Assembly (NCBI RefSeq): GCF_016722785.1
Contig: NZ_JAEQNE010000005.1
Location: 62,001 to 126,000 of the forward strand
Length of the DNA stretch: 64,000 nt
Source: Ramlibacter monticola
GTDB taxonomy: Bacteria > Pseudomonadota > Gammaproteobacteria > Burkholderiales > Burkholderiaceae_C
Reading direction: 5' to 3'
The translations under genes and the position numbers were made by a program. The notes under the pieces were generated by a model. That model was given only the letters and a program-made list of their open reading frames with translations. It had not been told where the DNA came from and did not search any database. This document shows positions 18,634 through 29,200 of the stretch, one piece after another (within the stretch, counting starts at the first letter, position 1; each line of letters opens with the position of its first letter).

Positions 18634-18691
18634 AGCCGCCACAATACGCCTCGACCGGGGCCGTTCACCCCCGGAGCACGAGGAGTGGAGT

Positions 18692-19948
18692 TTGGCTTCG
18701 GCATTCGGCAGCCGCTGGTACTTCGGCTGGAACATCGTCATCACGGCCGCCTTCCTGACCCTGCTCTCCACGGGCATGCGGCTGGGGATCGGCCCGTTCT
18801 TCCTGCCCATCGCGCACGACCTCGGCTTCAGCCGCAGCCTGCTGGCCACCATCGTGGCCGTCGGCATGCTGTGCTACGGCCTCGCGATGCCCGTCGGCGG
18901 GCACCTGATCGCCCGCTGGGGCACCCGCAGCGTGCTGCTGCTGGGCGCGGCCATCGTGGTGGCCTCGGTGCTGTGGACCGTGCTCACGCACGATCCGCTC
19001 GCCTTCCTGCTGGCCTTCGGCGTCGGCTTCTCGGTGGGGCTCGCCTTCGTCAGCCCGGTGACCCTGACCCCGGTGATCAGCCACTGGTTCACGCGCCGGC
19101 GCGGCATGGCGCTGTTCTTCCTCTCCACCGGCTCCATGGCGGGCATGGCCGTGATGACGCCCGTCACCACGCTGGCCATCGAGGCCTTCGGCTGGCGCGC
19201 CACGCTGGCCGGTTTCGCGGCGGTCTTTGCCGCGCTGACGCTGCCGGCGGCGCTGTTCGTGATCCGCGACACCGCGCCCGAGCACACCGACCTGCTGCCC
19301 GAGGAAGCGGCGGCGCAGAAAGCCCGCGCCGGCACGCTGCCGCAGAGCCTGAAGCTGCACGAGGCCATGCGCACCGCGCCGTTCTGGAAGGTCTGCTTCG
19401 GCCTGTTCTGCTGCGGCTTCAGCATGAACCTGCTGGGCACCCACGGCATGCCCATGCTGATGGACCACGGCTTCGACGCCTTCACCAGTTCCATGGGCAT
19501 CGGCCTGATCGGCTTCGTCGCCATCGCGGGCACGCTGATCCTGGGGCGCGTGGCGGACCGCCTGCCGCGCCGGAACATCCTGGCCGCGATCTACTTCCTG
19601 CGCGGACTGGGCTTCTTCGCGCTGGTGGTCGTCGGCACGCATTGGGAGCTGTACGCCACCGCCACCATCGGCGGGCTGGTGTGGGCGGGCAGCATCGCCC
19701 TGTCGTCGGCGATCCTGTCGGACGTGTACGGCGTGCGCCTGGTGGGCGTCCTCTACGGCATGGCCTATATCGGCCACCAGCTCGGCGCGACGCTCAGCTC
19801 CTGGCTCGGCGGCTGGGCCTACGAGCGCTTCGGCACCCACTGGATCGCGTTCGGCACCTCGGGCGCGCTGCTGATCGCCGCCGCAGTCGTCGCGCTGCAG
19901 TTGCCGCGCCAGGGCTTCACGCTGATGGCGCCCGCGCCGGCGCGCTGA
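18692..19948 (+). CDS. MFS transporter (second of a tandem pair)
   Basis: 418 aa, 12 predicted helices. Alignment by eye with the previous protein runs end to end without large gaps, with shared blocks such as GLFCCGFSM, LLGTHGMPMLMDHGF and RGLGFFALV. The start is TTG, six bases after GAGGAG; the protein then reads MASAFGSRWYFGWN, matching its sister. The 58-bp spacer between the genes carries a second ribosome site, so both are probably expressed from one message. Substrate unknown; diverged copies often differ in specificity. Confidence 0.87.
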   Translation: MASAFGSRWYFGWNIVITAAFLTLLSTGMRLGIGPFFLPIAHDLGFSRSLLATIVAVGMLCYGLAMPVGGHLIARWGTRSVLLLGAAIVVASVLWTVLTHDPLAFLLAFGVGFSVGLAFVSPVTLTPVISHWFTRRRGMALFFLSTGSMAGMAVMTPVTTLAIEAFGWRATLAGFAAVFAALTLPAALFVIRDTAPEHTDLLPEEAAAQKARAGTLPQSLKLHEAMRTAPFWKVCFGLFCCGFSMNLLGTHGMPMLMDHGFDAFTSSMGIGLIGFVAIAGTLILGRVADRLPRRNILAAIYFLRGLGFFALVVVGTHWELYATATIGGLVWAGSIALSSAILSDVYGVRLVGVLYGMAYIGHQLGATLSSWLGGWAYERFGTHWIAFGTSGALLIAAAVVALQLPRQGFTLMAPAPAR

Positions 19949-19954
19949 AGCGCG

Positions 19955-20635
19955 TCACTCGATCCACTGCACGGCCTGCGCCAGCTCCGCGCGCGCGGTG
20001 CGGAAGGCGTTGGCCGGATGCGCGGAGTCCTCGTAGCCGAAGGCGATGCCGCACACCACCTGGCGGTCCTCGGGCAGGGCCAGGCGCTCGCGCCAGAAGC
20101 CGGCGACCGCGGCCTGGGCCGCTTGCGCGATGCTCGCGACGCCCAGCGACCAGGCGGCCAGCATGAAGCCGTGGACGTAGGCGCCGCAGTCGATGGCGCC
20201 GTAGGTGCCCAGCGGCGCGTGGGTCGTGACGATGGCGACGTGGGACGCACCGAACAGCCGGTAGTTCTCCAGCCACTGGCGTTCGGAAGCGGCCTTGTCG
20301 CCGCGCTGCACGCCGGTCGCCGAGTAGAGCTGCAGGCCGCATGCGCGGCGGCGCTCCTGGTACACGCCGAGGTACTCCGCGGGAAAAGCGAGATCGGGCT
20401 GCGGCGGATGCGCGCGCGCGTGGGCCACCAGCGCCTCGCGCACGCGCGCCGTCGCTTCGTGCGACAGGACGTGCACCTGCCACGGCTGCGCGTTGCACCA
20501 GGAAGCGGTGCGCTGCGCCATCGCGAGGATGCGCTCTATGGTCTCGCGCGGCACCGGGTCGGGCCGGAAGCCGCGGCAACTGTGGCGCTCGGCCAGCAGT
20601 TGCGCCAGCACGCCGGCGCGTTCTTCGTTGGTCAT
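19955..20635 (-). CDS. nitroreductase family flavoprotein
   Basis: 226 aa. The N-terminal RHSCRGFRPDPVPRETIERIL and RTASWCNAQPWQVHVLS motifs are those of the NfsB/FRP-like nitroreductases that bind FMN and use NAD(P)H. A C-terminal GIAFGYEDSAHPANAFRTAR segment also matches. The start overlaps the recD stop by 4 bp (ATGA), so it is the distal gene of the recCBD transcript. It converges on the MFS gene with 6 bp between stops. The natural substrate is unknown; a link to DNA repair is not implied by its fold. Confidence 0.85.
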   Translation of the reverse strand: MTNEERAGVLAQLLAERHSCRGFRPDPVPRETIERILAMAQRTASWCNAQPWQVHVLSHEATARVREALVAHARAHPPQPDLAFPAEYLGVYQERRRACGLQLYSATGVQRGDKAASERQWLENYRLFGASHVAIVTTHAPLGTYGAIDCGAYVHGFMLAAWSLGVASIAQAAQAAVAGFWRERLALPEDRQVVCGIAFGYEDSAHPANAFRTARAELAQAVQWIE

Positions 20636-22653
20636 GGACGGACTCCTCCTGCGGGGGCGACCTGCGGCGCGACGCCGCCCTGGCGGGTGCGGCGCTGCAG
20701 CGCGAGGTCCAGCACGGGCCTGGCGCCCGCGGGCAAGGCGAGCGTGAAACGGTCCCGGGCCCGCGTGATGCCGGTGTACACCAGCTCGCGCGTCAGCACC
20801 CGGCTCGCTTCCTGCGGCAGCAGCAGGGCCGCGTGGCCGAACTCCGAGCCCTGCGACTTGTGCACCGTCATCGCGAACACCGTCTCGACCGCCGGCAGCC
20901 GGCTCGGCAGGACCCAGCGGATCTCGCCGTCGCTGCCCTCGAAGGCCACGCGCACCAGGAAGCGCTGCGGGTCCTCGGGCACCGGCAGCGGCAGCGCGAT
21001 GCCGACGTCGCCGTTCATGAGGCCCAGCGCATAGTCGTTGCGCGTGACCATCACCGGGCGGCCGGCGTACCAGCCGCTCGCGGCCGGCGTGAGCTTCTCG
21101 GCATGCAGCAGGGCCGCGATGCGTTCGTTGAGCCCTTCCACGCCATGGGGGCCGCGACGCACCGCGCAAAGCAGCTGGAAGCCGGCGTAGGCCTGCAGCA
21201 CCGAGCGCGCCCAGGTGTCGAAGAGCTCCCGAGGTGCATCGGGCGGTGGCCGGCGCGCCACCCATTCGAGATAGGGACGGTGGCCCTCCAGCACCAGCCG
21301 GCGCAAGGCGGCATCGCGCGGATCGAGCTCCATCCAGGCCAGGTCGCCATGGCCCGCGTGCAGGATCTCGTGGGCCCGGGACGCGTCGCCCGCGTTCACG
21401 GCCTGCGCCAGTTGCCCGATCCCGCTGGCCGCGCCGAAGCGGAAGCTGTGGCGCAGCTTCACCACGCCCTGGTCCAGCGCCTCGCCCCGCGCGTCGACGA
21501 AGTCCGCAGGGATCCGCTCGCCGCTCAGCGCTTCGAGCCGGTCGCGCGTCCGCGGCAGGTAGTGCCCGCCGTCGGCGCGGCTGCACAGCTCGCCCAGAAC
21601 GTTGCCGGCCTCTACCGAGGCGAGCTGGTCCTTGTCCCCCAGCAGCACCAGGCGCGCGCGCGCCGGCAGCGCCGCGATCACGGCGGCCATCGTCTCCAGG
21701 TCCACCATCGAGGCCTCGTCGAGCACCAGCACGTCCAGCGGCAGGGGATTGGTGGCGTCGTGACGGAAGCGTCGCGTGCCGCCGAAGCTTCCCAGCAGGC
21801 GATGCACCGTGCTCACCTCGCGGGGGATGGCCTGCCGCACCGCTTCGCCGCCCTCCAGCCGGCCGAGATGGAGCTTGTCGATCGCGCCCGAGATGGAAGC
21901 GTTGAGCCGGGCCGCGGCCTTGCCGGTCGGCGCCGCGAGGCGAATGCGCAGCCGGCGCGCGCTGCCGTCCGACGCCGACAGCGCGAGGTGCTGCAGCAGC
22001 GCGAGCAGTCGCACCACTGTGGTCGTCTTGCCGGTGCCCGGGCCACCGGTGACGATGGCAAAGTGCGAGCGCAGTGCCACGGCGCAGGCCAGCTTCTGCC
22101 AGTTCGGCGGCGGAACCTCCTGGTCGGACCGGAACAGTTCTTCGATCACCGCACGGGCGCGCTCCAGCGCATCGTCGCTCCAGGCTTCGGTGCGTGCGAG
22201 CCGCTGCTGGATCCCGGCGCGCACCGACTGCTCGTGTTCCCAGAAGCGGCGCAGGTAGAGGCGCGTGCCTTCCAGCACCAGCGGGCTCGTTCCTTGCGCG
22301 CCGCCGACGAGGCTTGCGTGAGTGAGCGCGCCCTGCCAGTCCGCCAGGCCCACGCCGCGCAGCAAGGCCGCGGGCTCGATCGTCGGCACCGGTGGCGGCG
22401 TGGCCTCCTCGGGCGGGATCGCGAGGGTCTCGGCGGGATCGCGCACCAGCCCCGCGAGGTCCAGGCACACATGGCCGCGCCCGAGCTGGTGGCTGGCGAG
22501 CGCCGCCGCCATCAGCAGCAGCGGATCGGCTTCGGGCACTTCGCGGGCGAGGAAGGCGGGGAACACCGCATCCAGTTCGCGCAGCCAGCCCGCCGCCACC
22601 CAGCTTTCCAGCTGCCGCAGGCAGGCCTCGCGGGAGCGCAGCGCCTCGTTCAT
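20632..22653 (-). CDS. recD: exodeoxyribonuclease V alpha subunit RecD
   Basis: 673 aa SF1B helicase. Walker A is GGPGTGKTTTV near 182-192, the DEAS Walker B lies near 290, and the C-terminal motif VHKSQGSEF with YTGITRAR near 605-640 completes the helicase core. RecD is the fast 5'-3' motor of RecBCD (established). The N-terminal domain (1-150) is poorly conserved, as in other RecD proteins. The start overlaps the recB stop by 4 bp (ATGA), giving coupled translation. Length is close to the family's 600-700 aa. Confidence 0.93.
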   Translation of the reverse strand: MNEALRSREACLRQLESWVAAGWLRELDAVFPAFLAREVPEADPLLLMAAALASHQLGRGHVCLDLAGLVRDPAETLAIPPEEATPPPVPTIEPAALLRGVGLADWQGALTHASLVGGAQGTSPLVLEGTRLYLRRFWEHEQSVRAGIQQRLARTEAWSDDALERARAVIEELFRSDQEVPPPNWQKLACAVALRSHFAIVTGGPGTGKTTTVVRLLALLQHLALSASDGSARRLRIRLAAPTGKAAARLNASISGAIDKLHLGRLEGGEAVRQAIPREVSTVHRLLGSFGGTRRFRHDATNPLPLDVLVLDEASMVDLETMAAVIAALPARARLVLLGDKDQLASVEAGNVLGELCSRADGGHYLPRTRDRLEALSGERIPADFVDARGEALDQGVVKLRHSFRFGAASGIGQLAQAVNAGDASRAHEILHAGHGDLAWMELDPRDAALRRLVLEGHRPYLEWVARRPPPDAPRELFDTWARSVLQAYAGFQLLCAVRRGPHGVEGLNERIAALLHAEKLTPAASGWYAGRPVMVTRNDYALGLMNGDVGIALPLPVPEDPQRFLVRVAFEGSDGEIRWVLPSRLPAVETVFAMTVHKSQGSEFGHAALLLPQEASRVLTRELVYTGITRARDRFTLALPAGARPVLDLALQRRTRQGGVAPQVAPAGGVRP

Positions 22654-25600
22654 GCCGCGTCCTCCTCGCCGAAGAGGCGGTCCATGGCGTCCATCAGCGC
22701 GGCCGGCGGGCGCTCCAGGTGCAGGCCCTGCGAAGGCGCGGCGTGCCCGCGCAGGAACACGTACACCGCGCCGCCGACGTGGCGCCCGTAGTCGTAGTCC
22801 GGCAGGCGGGCCCGCAGCAGCCGGTGCAGCGCGAACAGGTAGAGGCAGTACTGCAGGTCGTAGCGGTGGTGCAGCACCTCGTCGCGCATCGCCGCGACGG
22901 TGTACGCCGCATCGTCCGGCCCCAGCCAGTTCGACTTGTAGTCGGCGACGTAGTAGCGGCCTTCGTGCTCGAACACGAGGTCGATGAAGCCCTTGAGCAT
23001 CCCGTTCAGGCAGTCCGGCTCCAGGCCGGCGCGCGGCATCCCTTCGAGCGTGTAGCGGCACACCAGCGCGTCGAGCGCCTGCGCCTGGACGCGGGTGGTC
23101 GCGAGCCAGAACTCCATCTCGGGCTGGAGCGCGGGCAGCTCGCGGGGCGCGACCGGCAGGGCGCCGGGCGTGAGGCGGCGCAGGTCCAGCGGCGTGGCGA
23201 GCCAGCCCGTGAGCCATGCGCGCAGCGCGTCGCGGTGCGGCGCCCAGCGCGCGGGGCGGCAGCGGCGCGCGAGCATGGCCTCCAGGTCGGCGCTCGCCGT
23301 GGCGCCGAAGCCCTGCCGACCGGCCCATTCCAGCAGGTCGTGCAGGAAGCTGCCCGCGGCGGGGCCGCGCGGGAACTCGTGCAGCGTGCCCGCCGCGGCC
23401 GGCGCAACGCCCTCCGGGCGCCGCTCCTGCGCGGATTCGAGCCAGGTCTCCTCCTGCGCGGTCTCCGCGGCACCCGCGTCGTGCTGCAGGGTCCCCGTGC
23501 TGCGCCGCAGCCGCGAGTAGCTGGCGATCCACCACGGCTCGGGCGGCCGCGCAGGCAGGGGCGGCGGCAGGGCGAGCTGCAGGGGCGGGGCCTCCGCTTC
23601 GTAGCGGTCCGCGGCGGCTTCCGGGGCCCGCGCGACGGCGATCGCGGTGCACGGCGCGAGCGTCGCCTCCAGCACCCCCTGCAGCTGTCCCGGCGCGATC
23701 GCTTCGCCGCCCGCGAGCAGGTAGCCCAGCGCGGTGCGTTCGAGATCGCCGGTGGGCGCCACGGCGATCCAGGTCGCGAAGCGCGCCCGCGTCATCGCCA
23801 CGTAGAGCTTGCGCAGGTCCTCGCCCAGGCGCTCGCGGTCGGCATGCTGCAGCACTGCGTCGTCGGGGCGCAGCGACAGGTGCAGCGCGCCCTCTTCGTC
23901 GTGCCACTTGACCGGCACGTCATCGGCCTTCACCGGCCGGCAGGCGCAGGGGAAGGGCACGAAGACCAGCGGGTATTCCAGCCCCTTGGACTTGTGCACG
24001 GTCACCACCTTGAGCAGGTCGGCGTCGCTTTCGAGGCGCAGCTGCCGGTTGTCCGCGGCCACGGGGCCTTCGGCGCGCTGCTCGGCGAGGTGGCGCACCA
24101 GCGCGTGCTCGCCATCGAGCAGCATGCTGGCCTGCTGCAGCAGTTCCGCCAGGTGCAGCAGGTCCGTCAGCAGCCGTTCCTCGCCCTGCGCGATCAGGCG
24201 GCCGGGCACGTGGAAGTCGTGCAGCAGCCGGCGCAGCATCGGCAGCACGCCCTGGCGCTGCCAGCAGTCGCAGTAGGCGCGGAAGCGCTCCAGCTGCTCC
24301 TCCCAGTGCACCTCGTCGTGGTTCAGGCGGTCCAGCGCCTTCCAGTCCAGCGCCAGCAGGGCCGTCGCCAGCGCGGCGCGCACCAGCCCCCCGTCCTCCG
24401 GCGCGGCGCAGGCCTGCAGCAGGCGCTGCAGTTCGGCGGCCGCGGGGCTGCAGAAGACGTTGTCGCGGTCGGACAGGTAGACGCTGCGCACGCCGCGCTC
24501 CTGCAGCGCCTGGCGGACCGCGCGCGCCTCGCTGCCGTCGTTGACCAGCACGGCGATGTCGCGCGGGCACAGGCGCTGCAGCTTGCGGCGCTCGTCGACG
24601 AAGCCGGCCCGGCCCTGCTGCGCGAGGCGCAGCAGGCGCACGATCTCGGTGGCCGTCGCGACGGCCATCGCCTCGCGGTACTCGCCCGGACGCAGCGCCG
24701 CGCCCTCGTCATGCCACCAGCAGGTGAGCGCCGGCGCCTCCGCGTCCGCGACCCGCCAGCGCTGGTCGCGACCCTTCGCCTGCACCGGCAGGAAGGGCAG
24801 CGGGTTGTCGCCGCCCTCCTCGCGGAACAGGAAGGCGCCCTCGCCCGCGGGGCGACGTTCGGCCTGCAGGAACAGGTGGTTGACCGCACCCACCATTCCC
24901 TTCGTCGAACGGTAGTTCGTGCCCAGCGTCGCGTGCCGGCCCGCGGTGTCGCGGCGCGCTTCCAGGTAGGTGTGGATGTCGGCGCCGCGGAAGGCATAGA
25001 TCGCCTGCTTCGGGTCGCCGATCAGGATCAGGGCGGTGTCGTCGCGCGCCTCGCCCGGGGCGTACACGGCGCTGAAGATGCCGTACTGCACCGGGTCCGT
25101 GTCCTGGAACTCGTCGATCAGCGCCACCGGGAACTGGCGCCGGATCAGGGCTGCGAGCCGCGGGCCGCTGTCGGGGCGCCGCAGCGCGTCGTGCAACTGC
25201 GTCAGCAGGTCGTCGAAGCCCATCTCGGCGCGGCGATGCTGCTCCGCCGCCATGCGCGCAGCGACCCAGCGCGCCGCATGCGCGAGCACCGCGTCCCTGC
25301 ATTCGGGCAGGCAGGCGAGCTGCTCGCGCAACTGCTCCAGCGCGTCCAGTGCCTCGTGCTGCGGCGCCTCCTCGGGGTTCTTCCACGCCTCGCGCAGGCC
25401 CGCGCGGGTGAGCCGCCCCCACGCGGTGTCCGTGAGCTCCGGCACCGCCTGCGGGCCGGCGCACCAGTCGCGCAGCTTCTGCAGCCAGCGGTCGTAGTCC
25501 GCCTTCCTCAGCTTGCGGCCGTCCACCTTCCTCGCGGCCACCGCTGCGTCCAGCAGATGCTGCAGTTCCTCGCACCAGGCGGCCCAGGGCCCGCGCAGCG

Positions 25601-26291
25601 CGTCCAGTTGCTGCTCGCGCGCGAGCCGTGCGTCGCGCAGGGCCACGGCCGGCTCGGGCGCGTCCTCGAGATGCCGCGCCTGCGCCAGCAGGTTGCGCAG
25701 CGCGAAGCGCAACGCGTCGGGCGTCCTCCACCAGCCGCCGACGCAGTCGGCATCCTCGGGCGACAGGGGGTAGAAGAAGGTGCGCCAGTAGTCGCGCACC
25801 GCCTCCTGCGTCAGCTCGGTCTGGTCGGCCTCCAGCGTCTGGCTGAACAGGCTGCCGCTGTCGAAGGCGTGCTCGCGCAGCATGCGGTTGCACCAGCCGT
25901 GGATGGTGGAGACCGCGGCCTCGTCCATCCATTCGGCGGCGAGGCGCAGGCGCTGCGCGCAGGCGGGCCACTCGGCCGGCGGGTAGTCGGCACGCAGCGC
26001 CTGCAGCAGGGAATCGGCGGCGCCATCCTCGCGCAGGAAGGCGTCCGCCGCCTCGGCGAGGCGTGCGCGGATGCGGTCGCGCAACTCCTTGGTCGCCGCC
26101 TCCGTGAAGGTCACGACCAGGATCTCCGGCGGCGTCAGGGGCTGCCGGAAGGCGGCCTCGCCGCCGTGGCCCAGCACCAGTCGCAGGTACAGGGCCGCGA
26201 TCGTGAAGGTCTTGCCGGTGCCGGCGCTCGCCTCGATCAGCGCACTGCCCCGCAGGGGAAAGCGCAGCGGGTCCAGCAGGGCCGGCGTCAT
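22650..26291 (-). CDS. recB: exodeoxyribonuclease V beta subunit RecB
   Basis: 1213 aa. The N-terminal UvrD-like helicase has Walker A EASAGTGKTFTI near 19-30 and TFTEAATKELRDR. A DEFQDTDP Walker B and FRGADIHTY follow. The C-terminal RecB nuclease carries GFIDLVF and DYKSNWLG near 1110-1140, whose Asp and Lys are catalytic in RecB. It provides 3'-5' unwinding and the single nuclease of the complex. An open frame extends upstream of the chosen ATG inside recC and is rejected as a shadow. ATGA overlaps couple it to both recC and recD. Confidence 0.94.
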   Translation of the reverse strand: MTPALLDPLRFPLRGSALIEASAGTGKTFTIAALYLRLVLGHGGEAAFRQPLTPPEILVVTFTEAATKELRDRIRARLAEAADAFLREDGAADSLLQALRADYPPAEWPACAQRLRLAAEWMDEAAVSTIHGWCNRMLREHAFDSGSLFSQTLEADQTELTQEAVRDYWRTFFYPLSPEDADCVGGWWRTPDALRFALRNLLAQARHLEDAPEPAVALRDARLAREQQLDALRGPWAAWCEELQHLLDAAVAARKVDGRKLRKADYDRWLQKLRDWCAGPQAVPELTDTAWGRLTRAGLREAWKNPEEAPQHEALDALEQLREQLACLPECRDAVLAHAARWVAARMAAEQHRRAEMGFDDLLTQLHDALRRPDSGPRLAALIRRQFPVALIDEFQDTDPVQYGIFSAVYAPGEARDDTALILIGDPKQAIYAFRGADIHTYLEARRDTAGRHATLGTNYRSTKGMVGAVNHLFLQAERRPAGEGAFLFREEGGDNPLPFLPVQAKGRDQRWRVADAEAPALTCWWHDEGAALRPGEYREAMAVATATEIVRLLRLAQQGRAGFVDERRKLQRLCPRDIAVLVNDGSEARAVRQALQERGVRSVYLSDRDNVFCSPAAAELQRLLQACAAPEDGGLVRAALATALLALDWKALDRLNHDEVHWEEQLERFRAYCDCWQRQGVLPMLRRLLHDFHVPGRLIAQGEERLLTDLLHLAELLQQASMLLDGEHALVRHLAEQRAEGPVAADNRQLRLESDADLLKVVTVHKSKGLEYPLVFVPFPCACRPVKADDVPVKWHDEEGALHLSLRPDDAVLQHADRERLGEDLRKLYVAMTRARFATWIAVAPTGDLERTALGYLLAGGEAIAPGQLQGVLEATLAPCTAIAVARAPEAAADRYEAEAPPLQLALPPPLPARPPEPWWIASYSRLRRSTGTLQHDAGAAETAQEETWLESAQERRPEGVAPAAAGTLHEFPRGPAAGSFLHDLLEWAGRQGFGATASADLEAMLARRCRPARWAPHRDALRAWLTGWLATPLDLRRLTPGALPVAPRELPALQPEMEFWLATTRVQAQALDALVCRYTLEGMPRAGLEPDCLNGMLKGFIDLVFEHEGRYYVADYKSNWLGPDDAAYTVAAMRDEVLHHRYDLQYCLYLFALHRLLRARLPDYDYGRHVGGAVYVFLRGHAAPSQGLHLERPPAALMDAMDRLFGEEDAA

Positions 26292-29200
26292 GCGGCGTCT
26301 CCCTTGGGCGCCGCGCCCAGGTGGGCGCGCAGCGGCTGCAGCAGCGTGCTCGCCCAGTGCTCGAAGTCGGCGCCGAAGAAGGCGTCGAAGTCGGGAAAGG
26401 CGCGCGCCAGGAAGGCGTCGTAGGCGCATTCGGCTTCGTGCCCCTTGCGCGCCTCCTCGCGCGCCTTGTCGGGCGCGGGTTCGCCCTTCTCGGGCTCGGC
26501 GTGGCGCAGCCAGCCGGCGGCGGCCTCCACGCAGAAGGGGAGCGGCCGGCACATGCCTTCGCGCCACGCCTCCAGCAGGGCGTTCCACCACGCGCGTGCC
26601 GCCTGCGGCGCCAGCGGCGCCAGCGTGGCGACGCCGGCCTTGCTCACCACCAGCGTCGTGAGCGGCTGCCCCTGCAGGTGGCCGGCCACGTGCGCCACCC
26701 ACTGAGGGAGCAGGCGCGCGTAGCGCCAGCGCCGCTCCCTGACGAGTCCGCTGCTCTCCAGCACGAGGCGGCAACGGGCGCCTTCGGCATTCGCGCGCAG
26801 GCCGGACAGCCAGTCCTCGAACAGCAGCGGCGGCGTGCCCTCCTGCGCGAACGCGAGCGGCTCGTCCGGCAGCGCGCGCGGCCAGTCGCGCAGCAGCTGC
26901 GTGTACCTGTCGAACAGCCGTTCCATGGGCTCGGCGAGCTCCGCCGCGACCTGGCGCGCGAAGGCGCCGTGCGGCAGCTCGCCGCGGGCGGCGAAGCGCT
27001 CCAGCCGCGACTGCAGCGCAGGCTCGCGCGCCGCCCCGGCGTCCACCGCCGCCCGCTGCACCCGGATCAATTCATCCTGCAGGCTCCAGTTCTCGAGCCC
27101 ATCGAGGCCGAAGGGCTCCTGGTCCTGCGCGGCCGCGTCCTCGTCGGACAGTCGCACCGCGAGGCGGTGTTCGAAGAAGGCGCGCACGGGATTGCGCACG
27201 AAGCGGCCCAGCACGGACAGCGTCAGCCTCGGCTGCACCAGGGGAGGATCCAGCGCGGCCCCGGCCGCGGTCGGCGCCTGCCCGCCCGCGGCCCACTCGT
27301 CGGCGTAGCTGAAGAGGCGCGGGTCGCTGCCGTCGAAGTAGGCGGGATGGAAAGGCTGCAGGCGATGCTGCACGGTGAGCGCATCGACCAGCTCCCGCCC
27401 GGCCTTGGCCGCGTCCTTCGCAGCCTTCAGGCGCCAGCCGGCCGCGAGGTGGTCGCGCAGCAGGGCGACCAGCACCGAGGGCGGGCGCTCCTCGTTGTCG
27501 AGGATGCTGCGGCCGACCCAGCTGACGTGCAGGTGCTCGCGCGCCGACAGCAGCGCTTCGAGGAACAGGTAGCGGTCGTCCTCGCGCCGCGAGCGGTCGC
27601 CGGGGCGGTGCTCCAGCGCCATCAGGTCGAAGTCCATGGGCGGACGCGAGCGCGGGTAGTCGCCGTCGTTCATCCCGAGCAGCGCGATGCGCCGGAAGGG
27701 GATCGCCCGCATCGGCATCAGCGAGGCGAAGGTCACGCCGCCGGCGAAGAAGGGCTGGCGCAGGCCCGGCGGCTCCAGGCTCTGCAGCCAGTGCGCGCGC
27801 ACCACGGACAGCGGCAGGGGCTGCGCGAGCTGCGCTTCCTCGCAGGCCAGCTGCCAGTCGTCCAGCACGGACTGCGCGCGCAGCAGCGTGAGGCCGTCGG
27901 TGCTGCCTTCGGCCGCCGCGAAGAAGTCGTCCAGCATCTGCTGCAGGCGCGCCACCCACACCGCCGGCGGCGCCGGCTGGTCCAGAGTCTGCCAGTGCGC
28001 CTCCAGCGTCTCGACCAGGCGCACCAGCGGCCCGAGCAGCGCGGCGTCGAGGCCGCCGACTTCGGCCAGGGGCTCGATGCCGTTCCAGGCCTCGCCCTGG
28101 CCCGCCGCATACCCCAGCAGCATGCGGCGCAGGCCGAAGCGCCAGCTGTTCTGCTCCAGGCCTTCGGGCAGCCCCAGCGAGGCGCGGTGCCGCGCATGCA
28201 GGCCCCAGCGGATGCGCGCGGCCTCCATCCAGCCGCGCAGCAGCGGCAGGTCGTCCTCGGCGATGCCGAAGCGCGCGCGCAGCGCCGGCACGTCCAGCAG
28301 GTCCAGCACTTCGCTGACCGCGATGCGTTCGCGCGGCAGGTTCAGCAGCCGTTCCAGCGCGCCGAGCAGCGGGTCCTGCTGGCGCTGGCCCTGGTCGGCG
28401 ACGTTGAAGGGGATGTGGCGGCTGTCCCCGACGTCGGTGAGCCCGAAGACGGCGCGGATGTGCGGCGCGTAGGCGGACACGTCCGGCACCATCACGATCA
28501 CGTCGCGCGGCCGCAGCGTGTCGTCGGCGGCGAAGGCGGCGACCAGCTGGTCGTGGAGCACCTCCACTTCGCGCTGCGGGCTGTGCACGACGTGGAACGC
28601 GATCGACGCGTCGCGGTCGGGGTCGACCTCGGGCCAGGCCGCCTGCGTTTCCTGCAGCGGCCGCAGGTCGAGGATGTCGTCCTGCAGCTGGCGCAGCACG
28701 GTGTCCGCGGGACTGCGCTCGAACAGGTCGATGCGCTGGCCGATCTCGCCGAAACGCTGGCGGTAGCTGTCGGGCCGGTCGTAATCCTCCAGCAGGCCGA
28801 TGTAGTCGCGGCCCTGCTTGCCCCAGGCGGCGAGCAGCGGCTGCGTGTCCAGGTGCAGCGCCCCGGCGCCGGGTTCGGCGCGCCGGCCGGGGCGCGCCTG
28901 CTGGCGTCGGCGGCGCATCGCGTCCTGCGGGGCGACGATGCCGGACCAGTCGTGCTCGCAGGGGTTGTGCACGAACAGCAGCACCTGGCTGAAGCGGGCG
29001 AGCGCCGCCAGCGCGTCGAGCGCCTGGCGCGGCAGCGAGGAGATGCCGAACACGGCCATGCGCCGCGGCAGGCCGGCCGGCCGCGGTCCCTGCCAATCCC
29101 GCACCGCGGCGAGAAAGCGGCTGTGCACCTCGGCGCGGCCGCCGGCGGCGCCCGCGGCGCCGACGTCCTGCAGCAGCGCCTGCCACAGGCGCGGCTGCCA

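Noticed and set aside
20632-23907. Very long open frame reading through recD and upstream
   Set aside because: Only the part from the ATG at 22653 is RecD; the upstream part lies in another phase of recB and reads as low-complexity Ala/Arg/Gly protein.
22392-26423. 1343-codon plus-strand frame opposite recB
   Set aside because: Antisense shadow caused by high GC; rich in Arg, Gln and Val, with no domain and no start context.
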